Shown piece after piece: positions 17,887 through 27,008 of a DNA stretch of 64,000 bases. The notes beneath the pieces were generated by a model. That model saw only the letters and a list, made by a program, of their open reading frames with translations, searched no databases and was not told the DNA's origin. The stretch is from Hyphomicrobiaceae bacterium (GTDB lineage: Bacteria > Pseudomonadota > Alphaproteobacteria > Rhizobiales > Xanthobacteraceae): positions 1-64,000 of the forward strand of contig CANJBX010000002.1 in assembly GCA_947472885.1 (NCBI GenBank). The letters run 5' to 3'. How positions within the stretch are numbered: the stretch's first letter is position 1; every line of letters begins with the position of its first letter. Made by a program: the position numbers and the translations under genes.

Positions 17887-18897
17887 TTAAACCCAGCCCT
17901 GCAATTCGCGCTTCACCACGGAGCCAATCGCCGCCATGCCGCCCGCGCTGTCGTTCAGGCACGGCACGACGGTGAACTGCTCGCCGCCATAGCGCTTGAA
18001 CACTTCCGCATTCTCGATGGCGATTTCTTCCAGCGTCTCAAGGCAGTCGGCGGCAAAACCCGGCATGACCAGCGCGATGCGCCGCACGCCCTTGCGCGCC
18101 AGCGCGCCAATGGTCTTGTCGGTGTAAGGCTTCAGCCATGCCGACGGCCCGAAGCGCGACTGGAACGTCATCATGAACTTGTCTTCTGAAAGCCCGAGCC
18201 GCTCGCGCAGCAGCCGCGCGGTTTCCATGCAGTGCACCGGATAGGGGTCGCCCCTGTCGGCGTATTTCTTCGGGATGCCGTGGAACGACGCGATAATCAT
18301 TTCCGGCGGCACCGGCAATCCGGCGAGCGACGCCGTCACCGAATTCGCCAGCGCCTCGATGTAGACCGGATCGTTGTAATAAGGATGCGCGATGCGCACG
18401 GACGGCTGCGCGCGCATCTTCATCAGCGAACGGAACACCTTGTCGGCGACGGTCGCGGTGGTGGCGGCGGCATACTGCGGATACAGCGGCATGACCAGAA
18501 TGCGGTCGCAGCCCTGCGCACGCAGCCGCTCGACGCGATCCGGGATCGACGGCAGGCCGTAACGCATCGCCCAGTCGACGGCGACGTTCTTGTGTTCGGT
18601 GGCAAGCGCCGCGGAAAGTTTCGAGGCCTGCGCGCGGGTGATGGTCTTGAGCGGCGACTCGTCCGCCGCCGTATTCCAGATTCTCGCATAGGCGTGCGCC
18701 TTGGTGCGCGGCCGCAGCGGCAGGATAATGCCATTGAGAATGAGCTTCCACAGCAGGCCCTGATTCTCGATCACCCGGCGGTCGGTGAGAAACTCGCGCA
18801 GGTAGCGCCGCACGGCGGGCGCCGTCGCGGCTTCGGGCGTTCCGAGATTGACCAGCAGCACGCCGATCTGGCCCGCCGCCGCAGTTACTTCACTCAT
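17887..18897 (-). CDS. hemH: Ferrochelatase
   Basis: Inserts ferrous iron into protoporphyrin IX, the last step of heme synthesis. About 336 residues, normal for the bacterial enzyme. It begins GVLLVNLGTPEA after a short leader, has the active-site His in IASFHGIPKKY and the Glu-containing CLETLEEIAIENAE segment. ATGs at 18921 and 18897 are both possible; the second (MSEVTAAAG) has a purine-rich stretch before it and fits the family better. It stands alone; the nucleotidase-like gene at 19001 is divergent. Confidence 0.94.
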   Translation of the reverse strand: MSEVTAAAGQIGVLLVNLGTPEAATAPAVRRYLREFLTDRRVIENQGLLWKLILNGIILPLRPRTKAHAYARIWNTAADESPLKTITRAQASKLSAALATEHKNVAVDWAMRYGLPSIPDRVERLRAQGCDRILVMPLYPQYAAATTATVADKVFRSLMKMRAQPSVRIAHPYYNDPVYIEALANSVTASLAGLPVPPEMIIASFHGIPKKYADRGDPYPVHCMETARLLRERLGLSEDKFMMTFQSRFGPSAWLKPYTDKTIGALARKGVRRIALVMPGFAADCLETLEEIAIENAEVFKRYGGEQFTVVPCLNDSAGGMAAIGSVVKRELQGWV

Positions 18898-19000
18898 GAC
18901 TTCCGTCCGCTGTTCCGCCATAGCGATAGCCCGAACCCGTGGCGCGTGCTAGGGGTACGCGCGCCGCACCGTCGGCGCCAGAAATTGTGAAGCAAGCCGG

Positions 19001-20542
19001 ATGAAGACGACCCGCCGCGCCATTTTCCGCCCCGTTCTTGCCTCGCTGGTCGTCGTCGCCACCGACCCGTTGCGCGCGCTCGCGCAGGGCCGGCGCATCA
19101 CATTCGTGCTGGTCAACGACATCTACCTGATGAGCGAGCAGGTACTGGCGGACGGCAAGGCGCGCGGCGGTTTCGCCCGGCTCGCCGCCGTGGTGAAGGC
19201 GGAACGCGCCAAGGGGACTGCAACGGGAAATCGGGTGATTTTCGCCCATGCCGGCGACACGATCTCGCCTTCGATCATGTCCGGGTTCGACCGCGGCGCG
19301 CATATCGTCGCACTCACCAACCTCGTCAAGCCGGACATTTTCACGCCGGGCAATCACGAATTCGATTTTGGCAAGAACGTGTTTTTCCAGCGCATGGGCG
19401 AAGCGAAATTTCCGCTGTTCGCCGCCAACCTGCGCCATGCGGACGGCAAGCCGCTGCCGGGTTTCGTCGACCGCACCATCCTGACCCACGATGGCGTCAG
19501 GATCGGCCTGACCGGCGCGGCCTTCGACGATTCGGCGCGCGCCTCAAACCCCGAAGACCTGAAATTTTCGCCTTCGGTCGCAACCCTGAAAAGCCAGGCC
19601 GATGCGCTGCGCGCCGAAGGCGCGGACTTCGTGGTCGGTGTTGCCCATGTGACCCGCGCGCAGGCCATGGAAATCGCCGCCACCCAGGCCGTCGATCTGC
19701 TGCTCACCGGCCATACCCACGACCTGTTCGCCTGGTTCGACGGCTGCAATGCGATTGTCGAATCGAACTACGATGCGAATTATGTCACCGCCATCGACGT
19801 CGATATCGACGTCAGCGAGAAGAACGGCAAGCGCACGGTGACATGGTGGCCGAACTTCCGCGTCATCGACACCGCGACCGTCACGCCGGACCCCGACATG
19901 CTTGCGGCGGTGGGCGTCTATGAGCGGGATTTGACGCGCGAGATGGACGTGCCACTCGGCACCACCGCCGTCGAACTCGACAGCCGCAACGCCACCGTGC
20001 GCACGCGCGAGGCCGCCATCGGCAATGTGATCGCCGACGCCATGCGCGACCTCACCGGCGCCGAAGTCGCCATCGTGAACGGCGGCGGCATTCGCGCCGG
20101 CAAGGTCTATCCGCCCGGCACGGCCATCACCCGCCGCGACGTGCTGGCGGAAATGCCGTTCGGCAACCGCACGGTCATGCTGGAAGTGCCCGGGCGCGAC
20201 TTGCGCGCCGCGCTGGAGAACGGCCTCGGCGTGCTGCCGCAAGGCGGCGGCCGGTTTCCGCAGGTGTCGGGGCTCACCATCGAAGCGGATATGCGCAAGC
20301 CCGCGGGCAGCCGCATTGTCTCGATCAAGGCAGGCGGTGTGCCGCTCGACGACGCCAGGGTCTATCGCGTATCAACCAACGACTTCATGGCGCGCGGCGG
20401 CGACGGCTATGTGCAGTTCCGCAACGCCAGACGCCTGCTGCGCGACGACGACTCGCCGATCCTCGCCAACGAGGTGATGGTCTATATCCGCAAGATCGGC
20501 ACGCTGAAGACGGGTGTCGAAGGACGGATTGTGGTGAAGTAG
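19001..20542 (+). CDS. Periplasmic 5'-nucleotidase/UDP-sugar hydrolase-like metallophosphoesterase
   Basis: 513 residues: signal peptide (1-28, ending RALAQ), an N-terminal calcineurin-like metallophosphoesterase domain (about 30-270) with AGDT, GNHEFDFG and the C-terminal metal site TGHTHD, then the 5'-nucleotidase substrate domain (about 320-495; GNVIADAMRDL, VNGGGIRAG, the aromatic clamp region FPQVSGLTIEAD, STNDFMARGGDGY). The first metal motif reads VNDIYL: the usual DxH has Tyr in place of His. This may mark a subfamily or altered metal use. Likely substrates are nucleotides or UDP-sugars in the periplasm. Monocistronic. Confidence 0.85.
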   Translation: MKTTRRAIFRPVLASLVVVATDPLRALAQGRRITFVLVNDIYLMSEQVLADGKARGGFARLAAVVKAERAKGTATGNRVIFAHAGDTISPSIMSGFDRGAHIVALTNLVKPDIFTPGNHEFDFGKNVFFQRMGEAKFPLFAANLRHADGKPLPGFVDRTILTHDGVRIGLTGAAFDDSARASNPEDLKFSPSVATLKSQADALRAEGADFVVGVAHVTRAQAMEIAATQAVDLLLTGHTHDLFAWFDGCNAIVESNYDANYVTAIDVDIDVSEKNGKRTVTWWPNFRVIDTATVTPDPDMLAAVGVYERDLTREMDVPLGTTAVELDSRNATVRTREAAIGNVIADAMRDLTGAEVAIVNGGGIRAGKVYPPGTAITRRDVLAEMPFGNRTVMLEVPGRDLRAALENGLGVLPQGGGRFPQVSGLTIEADMRKPAGSRIVSIKAGGVPLDDARVYRVSTNDFMARGGDGYVQFRNARRLLRDDDSPILANEVMVYIRKIGTLKTGVEGRIVVK

Positions 20543-20589
20543 CTCCGACCCGAGCCGTTCGCCAAAATAACGGTGTGCGGCTTGCTCGG

Positions 20590-20737
20590 ATACCCTCTCC
20601 CCTTGAGGGAGAGGGTATCCGAGCGCAGCGAGCGGGGTGAGGGGTTACGGTGTAAGCGGTAAGACCTGAACCCCTCACCCGGCTCGTTGCTCGCTCCGCT
20701 CACAACGATCCACCCTCTCCCTCAAGGGGAGAGGGTA
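20590..20737. repeat. CTCTCCC-type palindromic repeat, copy 1
   Basis: TACCCTCTCCCCTTGAGG at the left and its reverse complement CCTCAAGGGGAGAGGGTA at the right enclose inner arms (GGGGTGAGGGG / CCCCTCACCC). A second short dispersed element (GATTGCTTCGTCGCTTCGCT) follows at 20777-20796. Together they fill the gap between two convergent genes. Other copies are at 23101-23251, 26823-26970, 34738-34850 and 57851-57962. Confidence 0.85.
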
Positions 20738-20811
20738 TTCGAGTTCGCGGTGCGCTCGGCATCTCCCTGACCGGGATTGCTTCGTCGCTTCGCTCCTCGC
20801 AATGACAACAA

Positions 20812-22056
20812 CTAACCCACCGGCCGTTCGTCGGCGATCACCTTGCCGTCGTTCGGCAAGCTTCCCGGCTTCACGAAATCAATCGCGCCACGCAGTTTCG
20901 TCACCGCCTGCAACGTCACCGCGACGGCATCTGCCAGCGCCATGGTCGGCGCGGCACATTCGGCGCGCAGGGTCATCCAGTCCTGCTCTTCCTCACGCGC
21001 GATGACGAGCCGGACGCGGGAAATTTCAGGATGCCGGCTGGCGACTTCCGCGACCTGCTCCGGCCGCACGAACATGCCCTTCACTTTCGCGGTCTGGTCC
21101 GCGCGCCCCATCCAGCCCTTGATCCTCGTGTTGGTGCGCCCGCACGGTGACGCGCCGGCCATGATGGCGGACATGTCGCCGGTCGCAAGGCGGATCATCG
21201 GATAGTCGGCGTTGAACGACGTCACGACGACCTCGCCGACTTCGCCTTCCGCCACCGGGTCGCCGGTACCGGGCCGCACGATTTCGAGGATGATGTTTTC
21301 GTTCACGATCATCCCGCCACCATTCAGCGACGCTTTGCTCTCGTAGGCAATCACGCCGACTTCGGCGACGGCGTAGCATTGCAGCACCGTGACGCCGCGC
21401 CTGCCGAGTTCATCGCGCAGCGATGGCGGCAGCGCCGCGCCGGAAACAAGCCCGCGCCTGATCGAGGATGCGTCCTTGCCGGTTTTCTCCGCCGTATCGA
21501 GCAGGATTTTCAGAAAATCCGGCGTGCCGATGTAGCCCGTGGGTCTGAAATGCGCGATGGCGTCCAGTTGGGATTCCGTGTTGCCGGTGCCGCCGGGAAT
21601 AACCGCGCAGCCGAGCGCGTGCGCACCGGCTTCGAGAATGAACGCGCCCGGCGTCAGGTGATACGAGAACGAGTTGTGGACGATGTCACCGGCGCGGAAG
21701 CCCGCCGCGAACAATGCGCGCGCCACGCCGCCGATGTCTTCGCCTAAACCTTCCGGCTCAAAGATCGGACCGGGCGACATGAACAGCCGCTTGGCCTTGC
21801 CGGTGGCCGAGACGTTGAAGCCGGCGAACGGCGGATTTTCCTTTTGCAGCGCGACGAGATCGGATTTGCGCAGCAGCGGGAGTTTTGCGAGTGCGGCGCG
21901 GCTGGTGATTTTCACGGCGTCGATACCGGCGAGCTGCTTTGCCCAGCCGGACGCTTTCAACGCGTGCGCGATTTGCTGCGGCAGACGCGTGAACAGATCG
22001 GCTTCGCGGGCGGCAGGATCGCGGGTTTCAAGATCGTCGAAATATTCAGACGGCAA
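20812..22056 (-). CDS. Phenylacetate-CoA ligase-type AMP-forming ligase (PaaK family)
   Basis: About 414 residues with the PaaK architecture: EYFDDLETRDP at the N-terminus, a phosphate-binding region that lacks the classic SSGTTG (SATGKAKRLFMSP), the adenylate motif region (YAVAEVGVIAYES), MIRLATGDMSA, GRADQTAKVKGMFV and the C-terminal Lys in NDGKVIADE. It would activate an aryl or acyl acid to its CoA thioester. The preferred start is TTG at 22056, 7 bases after GGAG; a GTG at 22089 would begin inside a repeat. It is the last gene of the liv cluster. The substrate is not readable from sequence. Confidence 0.8.
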   Translation of the reverse strand: MPSEYFDDLETRDPAAREADLFTRLPQQIAHALKASGWAKQLAGIDAVKITSRAALAKLPLLRKSDLVALQKENPPFAGFNVSATGKAKRLFMSPGPIFEPEGLGEDIGGVARALFAAGFRAGDIVHNSFSYHLTPGAFILEAGAHALGCAVIPGGTGNTESQLDAIAHFRPTGYIGTPDFLKILLDTAEKTGKDASSIRRGLVSGAALPPSLRDELGRRGVTVLQCYAVAEVGVIAYESKASLNGGGMIVNENIILEIVRPGTGDPVAEGEVGEVVVTSFNADYPMIRLATGDMSAIMAGASPCGRTNTRIKGWMGRADQTAKVKGMFVRPEQVAEVASRHPEISRVRLVIAREEEQDWMTLRAECAAPTMALADAVAVTLQAVTKLRGAIDFVKPGSLPNDGKVIADERPVG

Positions 22057-22090
22057 TTCGCAACTCCATCGTACAGGCGAGGCTCTCACC

Positions 22091-22195
22091 CGGCCTCACC
22101 CTGAGGAGCCGCCGCAGGCGGCGTCTCGAAGGGCGAGGCCGCCTCGTCCTTCGAGACGGGCGCTACGCGCCCTCCTCAGGATGAGGCGGAGCAAA
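22091..22195. repeat. CCTCATCCTGAGGAGC-type palindromic repeat, copy 1
   Basis: CGGCCTCACCCTGAGGAGCCGCC...GCGTCTCGAAGGGCGAGGCC followed by GGCCTCGTCCTTCGAGACG...CTCCTCAGGATGAGGC forms a foldback. It occupies the gap between livF and the PaaK-type ligase gene. Related copies are at 37743-37838 and 43779-43873. Confidence 0.85.
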
Positions 22196-22230
22196 AGCCA
22201 GAACAGCCCAAGTTTTACATGATTGTCCAG

Positions 22231-23082
22231 CTACGCCAGCCACCGTTTCCGCCGCTTGTAATGCTTCAAGTCGCGGAACGACTTTTTCTTGCCCTCGGCG
22301 ATGCCGAGGTAAAACTCTTTCACGTCCTCGTTCTCGGCCAGCGCCCTCGCCTCGCCATCCATCACGACGCGGCCGTTTTCGAGAATATAGCCGTGGCGCG
22401 CGAACTTCAGCGCCATGTAAGTGTTCTGCTCGGCCAACAGGAACGACACGCCCTCCTTCTCGTTCAGCGTCTTCACGATACCGAAGATTTCCTCGACGAT
22501 CTGCGGCGCAAGGCCCATCGACGGTTCATCGAGCAGGATCATCTTCGGCTTGGACATCAGCGCGCGGCCGATGGCGCACATCTGCTGCTCGCCGCCGGAC
22601 GTATAGCCGACGATGTTGTGGCGGCGGTCGCGCAGGCGCGGGAAATAATTGTAGACAATCTCCATGTCGCGGGCGATGGCGGCCTTGCCGTCGCGCCGCG
22701 TGAATGCGCCGGTCAGGAGATTTTCCTCAACGGTGAGATGGGCGAAGCAGTGCCGCCCCTCCATTACCTGGATGCAGCCGCGCTTGACCAGCACGTCAGG
22801 AGACAGGTCCTGCACTTCCTTGCCGTCGAAAATAATCGAGCCCTTGGTGACTTCGCCGCGCTCGGCATGCAGCAGGTTCGAGATCGCCTTCAGCGTGGTC
22901 GTCTTGCCTGCGCCGTTGGCGCCCAGCAGCGCGACAATGCCGCCCTTGCGCACTTCGAGCGACACGCCCTTGAGCACCAGAATGACGTGGTCGTAGATGA
23001 CCTCGATGTTGTTGATCGCAAGAATGATCTCCGGCGCGGCGGCGGCGGAAATATTTTGCTCATTGGCAGTTGCAGTGGTCAC
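22231..23082 (-). CDS. livF: Branched-chain amino acid-type ABC transporter ATP-binding protein LivF
   Basis: 283 residues. P-loop GANGAGKTT (54-62), signature YTSGGEQQM (about 154-162), Walker B MILLDEPSMGL and the H-loop equivalent LLAEQNTYMAL. The last 25 residues are strongly basic (FRDLKHYKRRKRW). It pairs with LivG to power the LivHM permease. GTG start with GGAGG 6 bases upstream. A repeat of about 150 bases separates it from livK. In this HAAT subgroup the transported compound is often an aromatic or fatty acid derivative rather than leucine (family knowledge). Confidence 0.9.
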   Translation of the reverse strand: MTTATANEQNISAAAAPEIILAINNIEVIYDHVILVLKGVSLEVRKGGIVALLGANGAGKTTTLKAISNLLHAERGEVTKGSIIFDGKEVQDLSPDVLVKRGCIQVMEGRHCFAHLTVEENLLTGAFTRRDGKAAIARDMEIVYNYFPRLRDRRHNIVGYTSGGEQQMCAIGRALMSKPKMILLDEPSMGLAPQIVEEIFGIVKTLNEKEGVSFLLAEQNTYMALKFARHGYILENGRVVMDGEARALAENEDVKEFYLGIAEGKKKSFRDLKHYKRRKRWLA

Positions 23083-23100
23083 TCAGCGCCTCCAGCGTCA

Positions 23101-23251
23101 CCTCTCCCCAGCGAAAGGGCGTTCACGCCCGTCTTCGACGGGCTATGCGGGGAGAGGTCGGCCGCATGGCGGCCGGGTGAGGGGCAATTCAAACACACCA
23201 GAATTTGCGCGAGATGCCCCTCACCCCAACCCTCTCCCCATAAACGGGGAG
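23101..23251. repeat. CTCTCCCC-type palindromic repeat, copy 2
   Basis: Lies in the livK-livF gap. It contains CCTCTCCCCAGCG, GCGTTCACGCCCGTCTTCGACGGG, GCGGGGAGAGGTCGG, then CCCCTCACCCCAACCCTCTCCCC and ACGGGGAGAGGG, giving several pairing arms. It shares the internal block AAAGGGCGTTCACGCCCGTCTTCGACGG with the copy at 26823-26970, there in the other orientation. Confidence 0.85.
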
Positions 23252-23294
23252 AGGGAGCGCAGGGTGCGTAGCGCATCATCACGTTCTTCATCAC

Positions 23295-24620
23295 TTACTT
23301 GTCGCAGGCTTCCGTGCGCTTCGGCCAGCCGGCGTTCGACGTCGCATATTCCTTCGCGGCGGCGTCGCTCAGCGGAATGACCTTGTCCTTCATGGGCTCG
23401 ATCCAGTCAGACTTCTTGGTCCACTTCGCGCCATCCCATTCAGCGACATAGACGCTGTGATGGCCGTTGTGGTCCGCGCAGGTGACTTTCACCGGCGCGG
23501 CGAAGCCTTCCATGCCGAGTTCCTTGAGACGGGCTTCGGTGATGTTGAGAGACTCAAGTCCGCGGCGCATGTCCTCGCCGTTGATGAGCTTCTTGCCCGA
23601 GAGGCGCTGGGCGTTGCGGATGCCTTCCGCGATATAGACCGAGTTGAGAACGCCGCGGTTGTAGAAGTTCTCGCCAACCTTATCGACGCTCGTGACCTGG
23701 CTCTTCTTTTTTTCCACGACGTGCTTGATGATGTCCTGGATTATCGGGAAGTTCTGGCCGACCTGGTTGAAGTCGAGCGAGAGATAGCCCTTGCCGCCGG
23801 CGCCCGCGGGACGCGCGTCATCGTCGCTGCCGGCCCACCAGTTGCCGACAAGACGGCCGATCGGGAAGCCGGTCTTGGCGGCTTCAGACACCGCAGTCGG
23901 GTTCATCGAACCGAAGCCCTGCAGGTAGATCCAGTCCGGCCGGTCGCGGCGGATGTTGAGCCACAGCGACGACTGGTTCTGCATCTCGGCCGCAGGCACC
24001 GGATAGAGCTTGAGTTCAAAGCCGAAGTCCTTGGCGAGCGCTTCGAGAAGCGGGATCGGCTCCTTGCCATACGGCGCATCGAGGTACAGCAGGCCGAGCT
24101 TCTTGCCCTTGAGCTTGTCGAGGCCGCCTTCCACCTGCGCGGCGTATTTCACGAACACCGAAGCGCCATCCCAGTAGGTCGATGGCGGATTGAAGATCCA
24201 CGGGAACGTGTTGCCGTCGGCGGAAGCCGACAGACCGTAGGAGAACGACAGAACGGGAACCTTATCGACGGCAGCCTTCGGGATGAGCTGCAGCGTGATG
24301 CCGGTCGAATAAGGATTGGTGACGACCGGGTTCTTGCCCTTGATCGACTCGTAGCATTCGACGCCCTTCTTGGTGTCGTAGCTGGTTTCGCATTCCGCGA
24401 CTTCCAGCTTGACGCCGCCGATGCCGCCATCGCGCTCGTTGAGCATGTTGAGATAGTCGGCCATGCCGTTGGCAATCGGAATGCCGGAGCCCGCGAACGG
24501 GCCCGTGCGGTAGCTGAACAACGGAATGTAGATCGTGTCCGCCGCCTGCGCGACGGTGACTGCCGGCAGACCCGCCATGGTGGCAAGCGCCGTTCCAAGA
24601 ACGATATGCTTGAGTTGCAT
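23295..24620 (-). CDS. livK: ABC transporter substrate-binding protein (LivK/HAAT family)
   Basis: 441 residues: signal peptide (1-26, cut at AQA/ADTIY), then a type I periplasmic binding fold with the opening motif IPLFSYRTGPFAGSGIPIANGM and NERDGGIGGVKLEVAECE. The length (about 440) and motifs fit the larger 'urea/aromatic-type' receptors of Rhizobiales rather than the E. coli LivJ class. GGGAGG is 7 bases before the ATG. It delivers ligand to LivHM. It lies between livM and livF. Confidence 0.9.
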   Translation of the reverse strand: MQLKHIVLGTALATMAGLPAVTVAQAADTIYIPLFSYRTGPFAGSGIPIANGMADYLNMLNERDGGIGGVKLEVAECETSYDTKKGVECYESIKGKNPVVTNPYSTGITLQLIPKAAVDKVPVLSFSYGLSASADGNTFPWIFNPPSTYWDGASVFVKYAAQVEGGLDKLKGKKLGLLYLDAPYGKEPIPLLEALAKDFGFELKLYPVPAAEMQNQSSLWLNIRRDRPDWIYLQGFGSMNPTAVSEAAKTGFPIGRLVGNWWAGSDDDARPAGAGGKGYLSLDFNQVGQNFPIIQDIIKHVVEKKKSQVTSVDKVGENFYNRGVLNSVYIAEGIRNAQRLSGKKLINGEDMRRGLESLNITEARLKELGMEGFAAPVKVTCADHNGHHSVYVAEWDGAKWTKKSDWIEPMKDKVIPLSDAAAKEYATSNAGWPKRTEACDK

Positions 24621-24766
24621 CGCCTTTCCTCCCTTTAATATCCAAGCCCTTTAGCATCCCGGCTGCGATCACCCGGACGCTAATTCTTGTCCCTGCTTGT
24701 GCAGGGCTTATTATCCGTGTGCGGAACGAAACCATCCGCCGCCGGAATTGCCAATAGTCTGCCCTA

Positions 24767-25843
24767 TCAATAGGGAAACGGCCACACCCTCAGTTTCTGC
24801 TTCGCAATCGACCACAGCCGCGCCAGACCGGCCGGCTCCAGGATCAAAAAGACGATAATCAGCGTTCCCACGACCAGAAATTGCACATGGTCGATCATTG
24901 CCGAGTGAATCTGGAAGCCGAGCTTGGGCGGCAGGAACCGCAGGACGATCGGCAGCAGGAAAATCAGTGCCGCGCCAAAGAACGAGCCGAGCAGGCTGCC
25001 AAGTCCGCCGATAATCACCATGAACAGGATGAAGAAGCTCTGGTTGACGTCGAACACCGCCGGTTCCGCGCCGCCATACCACAGGAACACCAAGAGCGCG
25101 CCGGAGACGCCGCAGTAGAACGACGACACCGCGAAGGCGAACAGCTTGGTCGGCAGCAGGCGAATGCCGATCAGCTCCGCCGCGATGTCCATGTCGCGCA
25201 CCGCCATCCACATGCGGCCGATGCGGCCATGCACGAGGTTGGACGCCAGCCACGTCATCGCCACGACGATGCTGAGTACGACGAAGTAGCGCGTCATCGG
25301 CGTCGCATTCGGGCCGGTGATGGGAATGCCGAAGAACGTGCGCAGCGGCACTTCAATCGCGCCCGACGAATTGTTGTTGTAGAGCCACGGCACGCGGATG
25401 AAGCACCACGACAGGAAGAACTGCGCGGCGAGCGTCGCGACCGCGAGGTAGAAGCCCTTGATGCGCAATGACGGCAGGCCGAACAGCACGCCGACGGCGG
25501 CAGATGCAAAGCCGGAACAGATCACCCAAACAATAATGTTCACGTTCGGGAAATACGTCGTCAGCTTGTAGCAGGCATAGGCCCCCACCCCCATGAATGC
25601 GCCGGTGCCGAGCGAAATGAGGCCGGTGTAGCCGGTGAGGATGTTCAGGCCGATGGAGGCGAGCGAGAAGATCAGGAACGGGATCATCATCGCCTGCAGG
25701 ACGAACGAATTTCCCGTCAGCGGAATAAGGACGAACGCTACCGCGAGGATGACGCCGATGCCGATGCGATCCTGCAGCAGCGGGAACACCGCCTGGTCGG
25801 CGGCGTAGCTGGTCTTGAATTGTCCGGCCTCGCGGTAAAACAT
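24767..25843 (-). CDS. livM: Branched-chain amino acid-type ABC transporter permease LivM
   Basis: 358 residues, about 8-10 hydrophobic segments. Contains GYTGLISLGTGAFMGVGAYA, the LivM-type motif, and the cytoplasmic coupling loop TWLASNLVHGRIGRMWMAVRDMDIAAELIGI. It sits in the inner membrane and forms the channel with LivH. Its ATG is 3 bases after the livH stop. There is a 146-base gap before livK with no repeat or gene. Confidence 0.92.
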   Translation of the reverse strand: MFYREAGQFKTSYAADQAVFPLLQDRIGIGVILAVAFVLIPLTGNSFVLQAMMIPFLIFSLASIGLNILTGYTGLISLGTGAFMGVGAYACYKLTTYFPNVNIIVWVICSGFASAAVGVLFGLPSLRIKGFYLAVATLAAQFFLSWCFIRVPWLYNNNSSGAIEVPLRTFFGIPITGPNATPMTRYFVVLSIVVAMTWLASNLVHGRIGRMWMAVRDMDIAAELIGIRLLPTKLFAFAVSSFYCGVSGALLVFLWYGGAEPAVFDVNQSFFILFMVIIGGLGSLLGSFFGAALIFLLPIVLRFLPPKLGFQIHSAMIDHVQFLVVGTLIIVFLILEPAGLARLWSIAKQKLRVWPFPY

Positions 25844-25846
25844 CGG

Positions 25847-26803
25847 TCAGATCCGTTCGATGATACGTTCACCGAACAGACCTTGCGGCCTGAACAGCAG
25901 GAAAATGAGCGCGATGACATAGGCGAGCCAGCTCTCGATGCCGGAGCCGAGCAGCGGGCCCCAGTAGAACTCGCCGATCTTCTCGCCGACGCCGATGATG
26001 ACGCCGCCGACAATCGCGCCGGGGATAGAGGTGAAGCCGCCGAGGATCAGCACCGGCAGTGCCTTGAGCGCGATGATCTCAAGCGCGAAATCGACCTGCG
26101 ACTTCGCCCCCCACATGATGCCGGTGGCGAGCGCGACGATGCCGGAGGTGAACCACACCACCACCCAGATATATTCAAGCGAGATGCCAACCGAGAGCGC
26201 GGCCTTGTGGCTGTCGGCCACCGCACGCAGCGCGCGGCCGATGCGGGTCTTCTGGAAAAAGACTGCAAGCCCGGCGACCATGATGGAAGCAATGATCGCG
26301 GCCGCAATGTCGATTTTCTGCAGTTGCACGAAGCCGCCAAGGATCTTGAACTCGATGGCGCCCTTGGGAAGATAGAGCGCCTCGGTAATCATCACCTTGG
26401 GTTCGCCGCCGAACACCAGTTCGCCAAACCCGATCAGCAGGTACGTCAGCCCGAACGTCGCCATGAAGAGAATAATGTCGGGCTGGTTGACCAGCGGCCG
26501 CAATATCAGCCGCTCGATACCGAACGCCAGCACAAACATCACGCCAATCGTCAGCGCCAGCGCGAGGAACGCCGGCACCCCAAGCTGGTAAAGGCCGACC
26601 AGCGTCAGCGCCGAGAACACCACCATGATGCCCTGCGCGAAATTGAACACGCCGGACGCCTTGAAGATCAGCACGTAGCCCAGCGCGATCAGCGAATAGA
26701 GGACGCCGGCGACGAGGCCCTCCCACAGCGTCTGCACCAGCAGATCGGGCGCGGCGCCCATCTGCACAAACGGATCGAGGAAGATTTTATAGAGGAGATC
26801 CAT
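25847..26803 (-). CDS. livH: Branched-chain amino acid-type ABC transporter permease LivH
   Basis: 318 residues from ATG 26803 (MDLLYKIFLDPFVQM). Motifs: LYSLIALGYVLIFKASGVFNFAQG, typical of LivH, and the coupling loop KTRIGRALRAVADSHKAALSVGI. A longer open frame to 27094 only runs through a repeat and is rejected. About eight membrane segments. Forms the permease with LivM. The 205-base gap to livG upstream is filled with a palindromic repeat. Confidence 0.92.
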   Translation of the reverse strand: MDLLYKIFLDPFVQMGAAPDLLVQTLWEGLVAGVLYSLIALGYVLIFKASGVFNFAQGIMVVFSALTLVGLYQLGVPAFLALALTIGVMFVLAFGIERLILRPLVNQPDIILFMATFGLTYLLIGFGELVFGGEPKVMITEALYLPKGAIEFKILGGFVQLQKIDIAAAIIASIMVAGLAVFFQKTRIGRALRAVADSHKAALSVGISLEYIWVVVWFTSGIVALATGIMWGAKSQVDFALEIIALKALPVLILGGFTSIPGAIVGGVIIGVGEKIGEFYWGPLLGSGIESWLAYVIALIFLLFRPQGLFGERIIERI

Positions 26804-26822
26804 CAGCGCGGCCCCGCGAGCG

Positions 26823-26970
26823 GTGCGCTCCCTCTCCCCGCAAAGTCCGTCGAAGACGGGCGTGAACGCCCTTTTGCTGGGGAGAGGGTTGGGGTGAGGG
26901 GCAACCTCGAACGGCCCCTCACCCGGATTGCTGCGCAATCCGACCTCTCCCCGCGCGCGGGGAGAGGTAA
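26823..26970. repeat. CTCTCCCC-type palindromic repeat, copy 3
   Basis: Lies in the livG-livH gap. Pairing arms include CCCTCTCCCCGC...GGGGAGAGGG and CCCCTCACCCGG / GGTGAGGGGC, with GTCGAAGACGGGCGTGAACGCCC inside. It would be transcribed within the operon and may form a strong hairpin between two translated genes. Confidence 0.85.
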
Positions 26971-27008
26971 ATGGAGAGACTGCCCATTGTTCATTGCGAT
27001 TCTCATCT

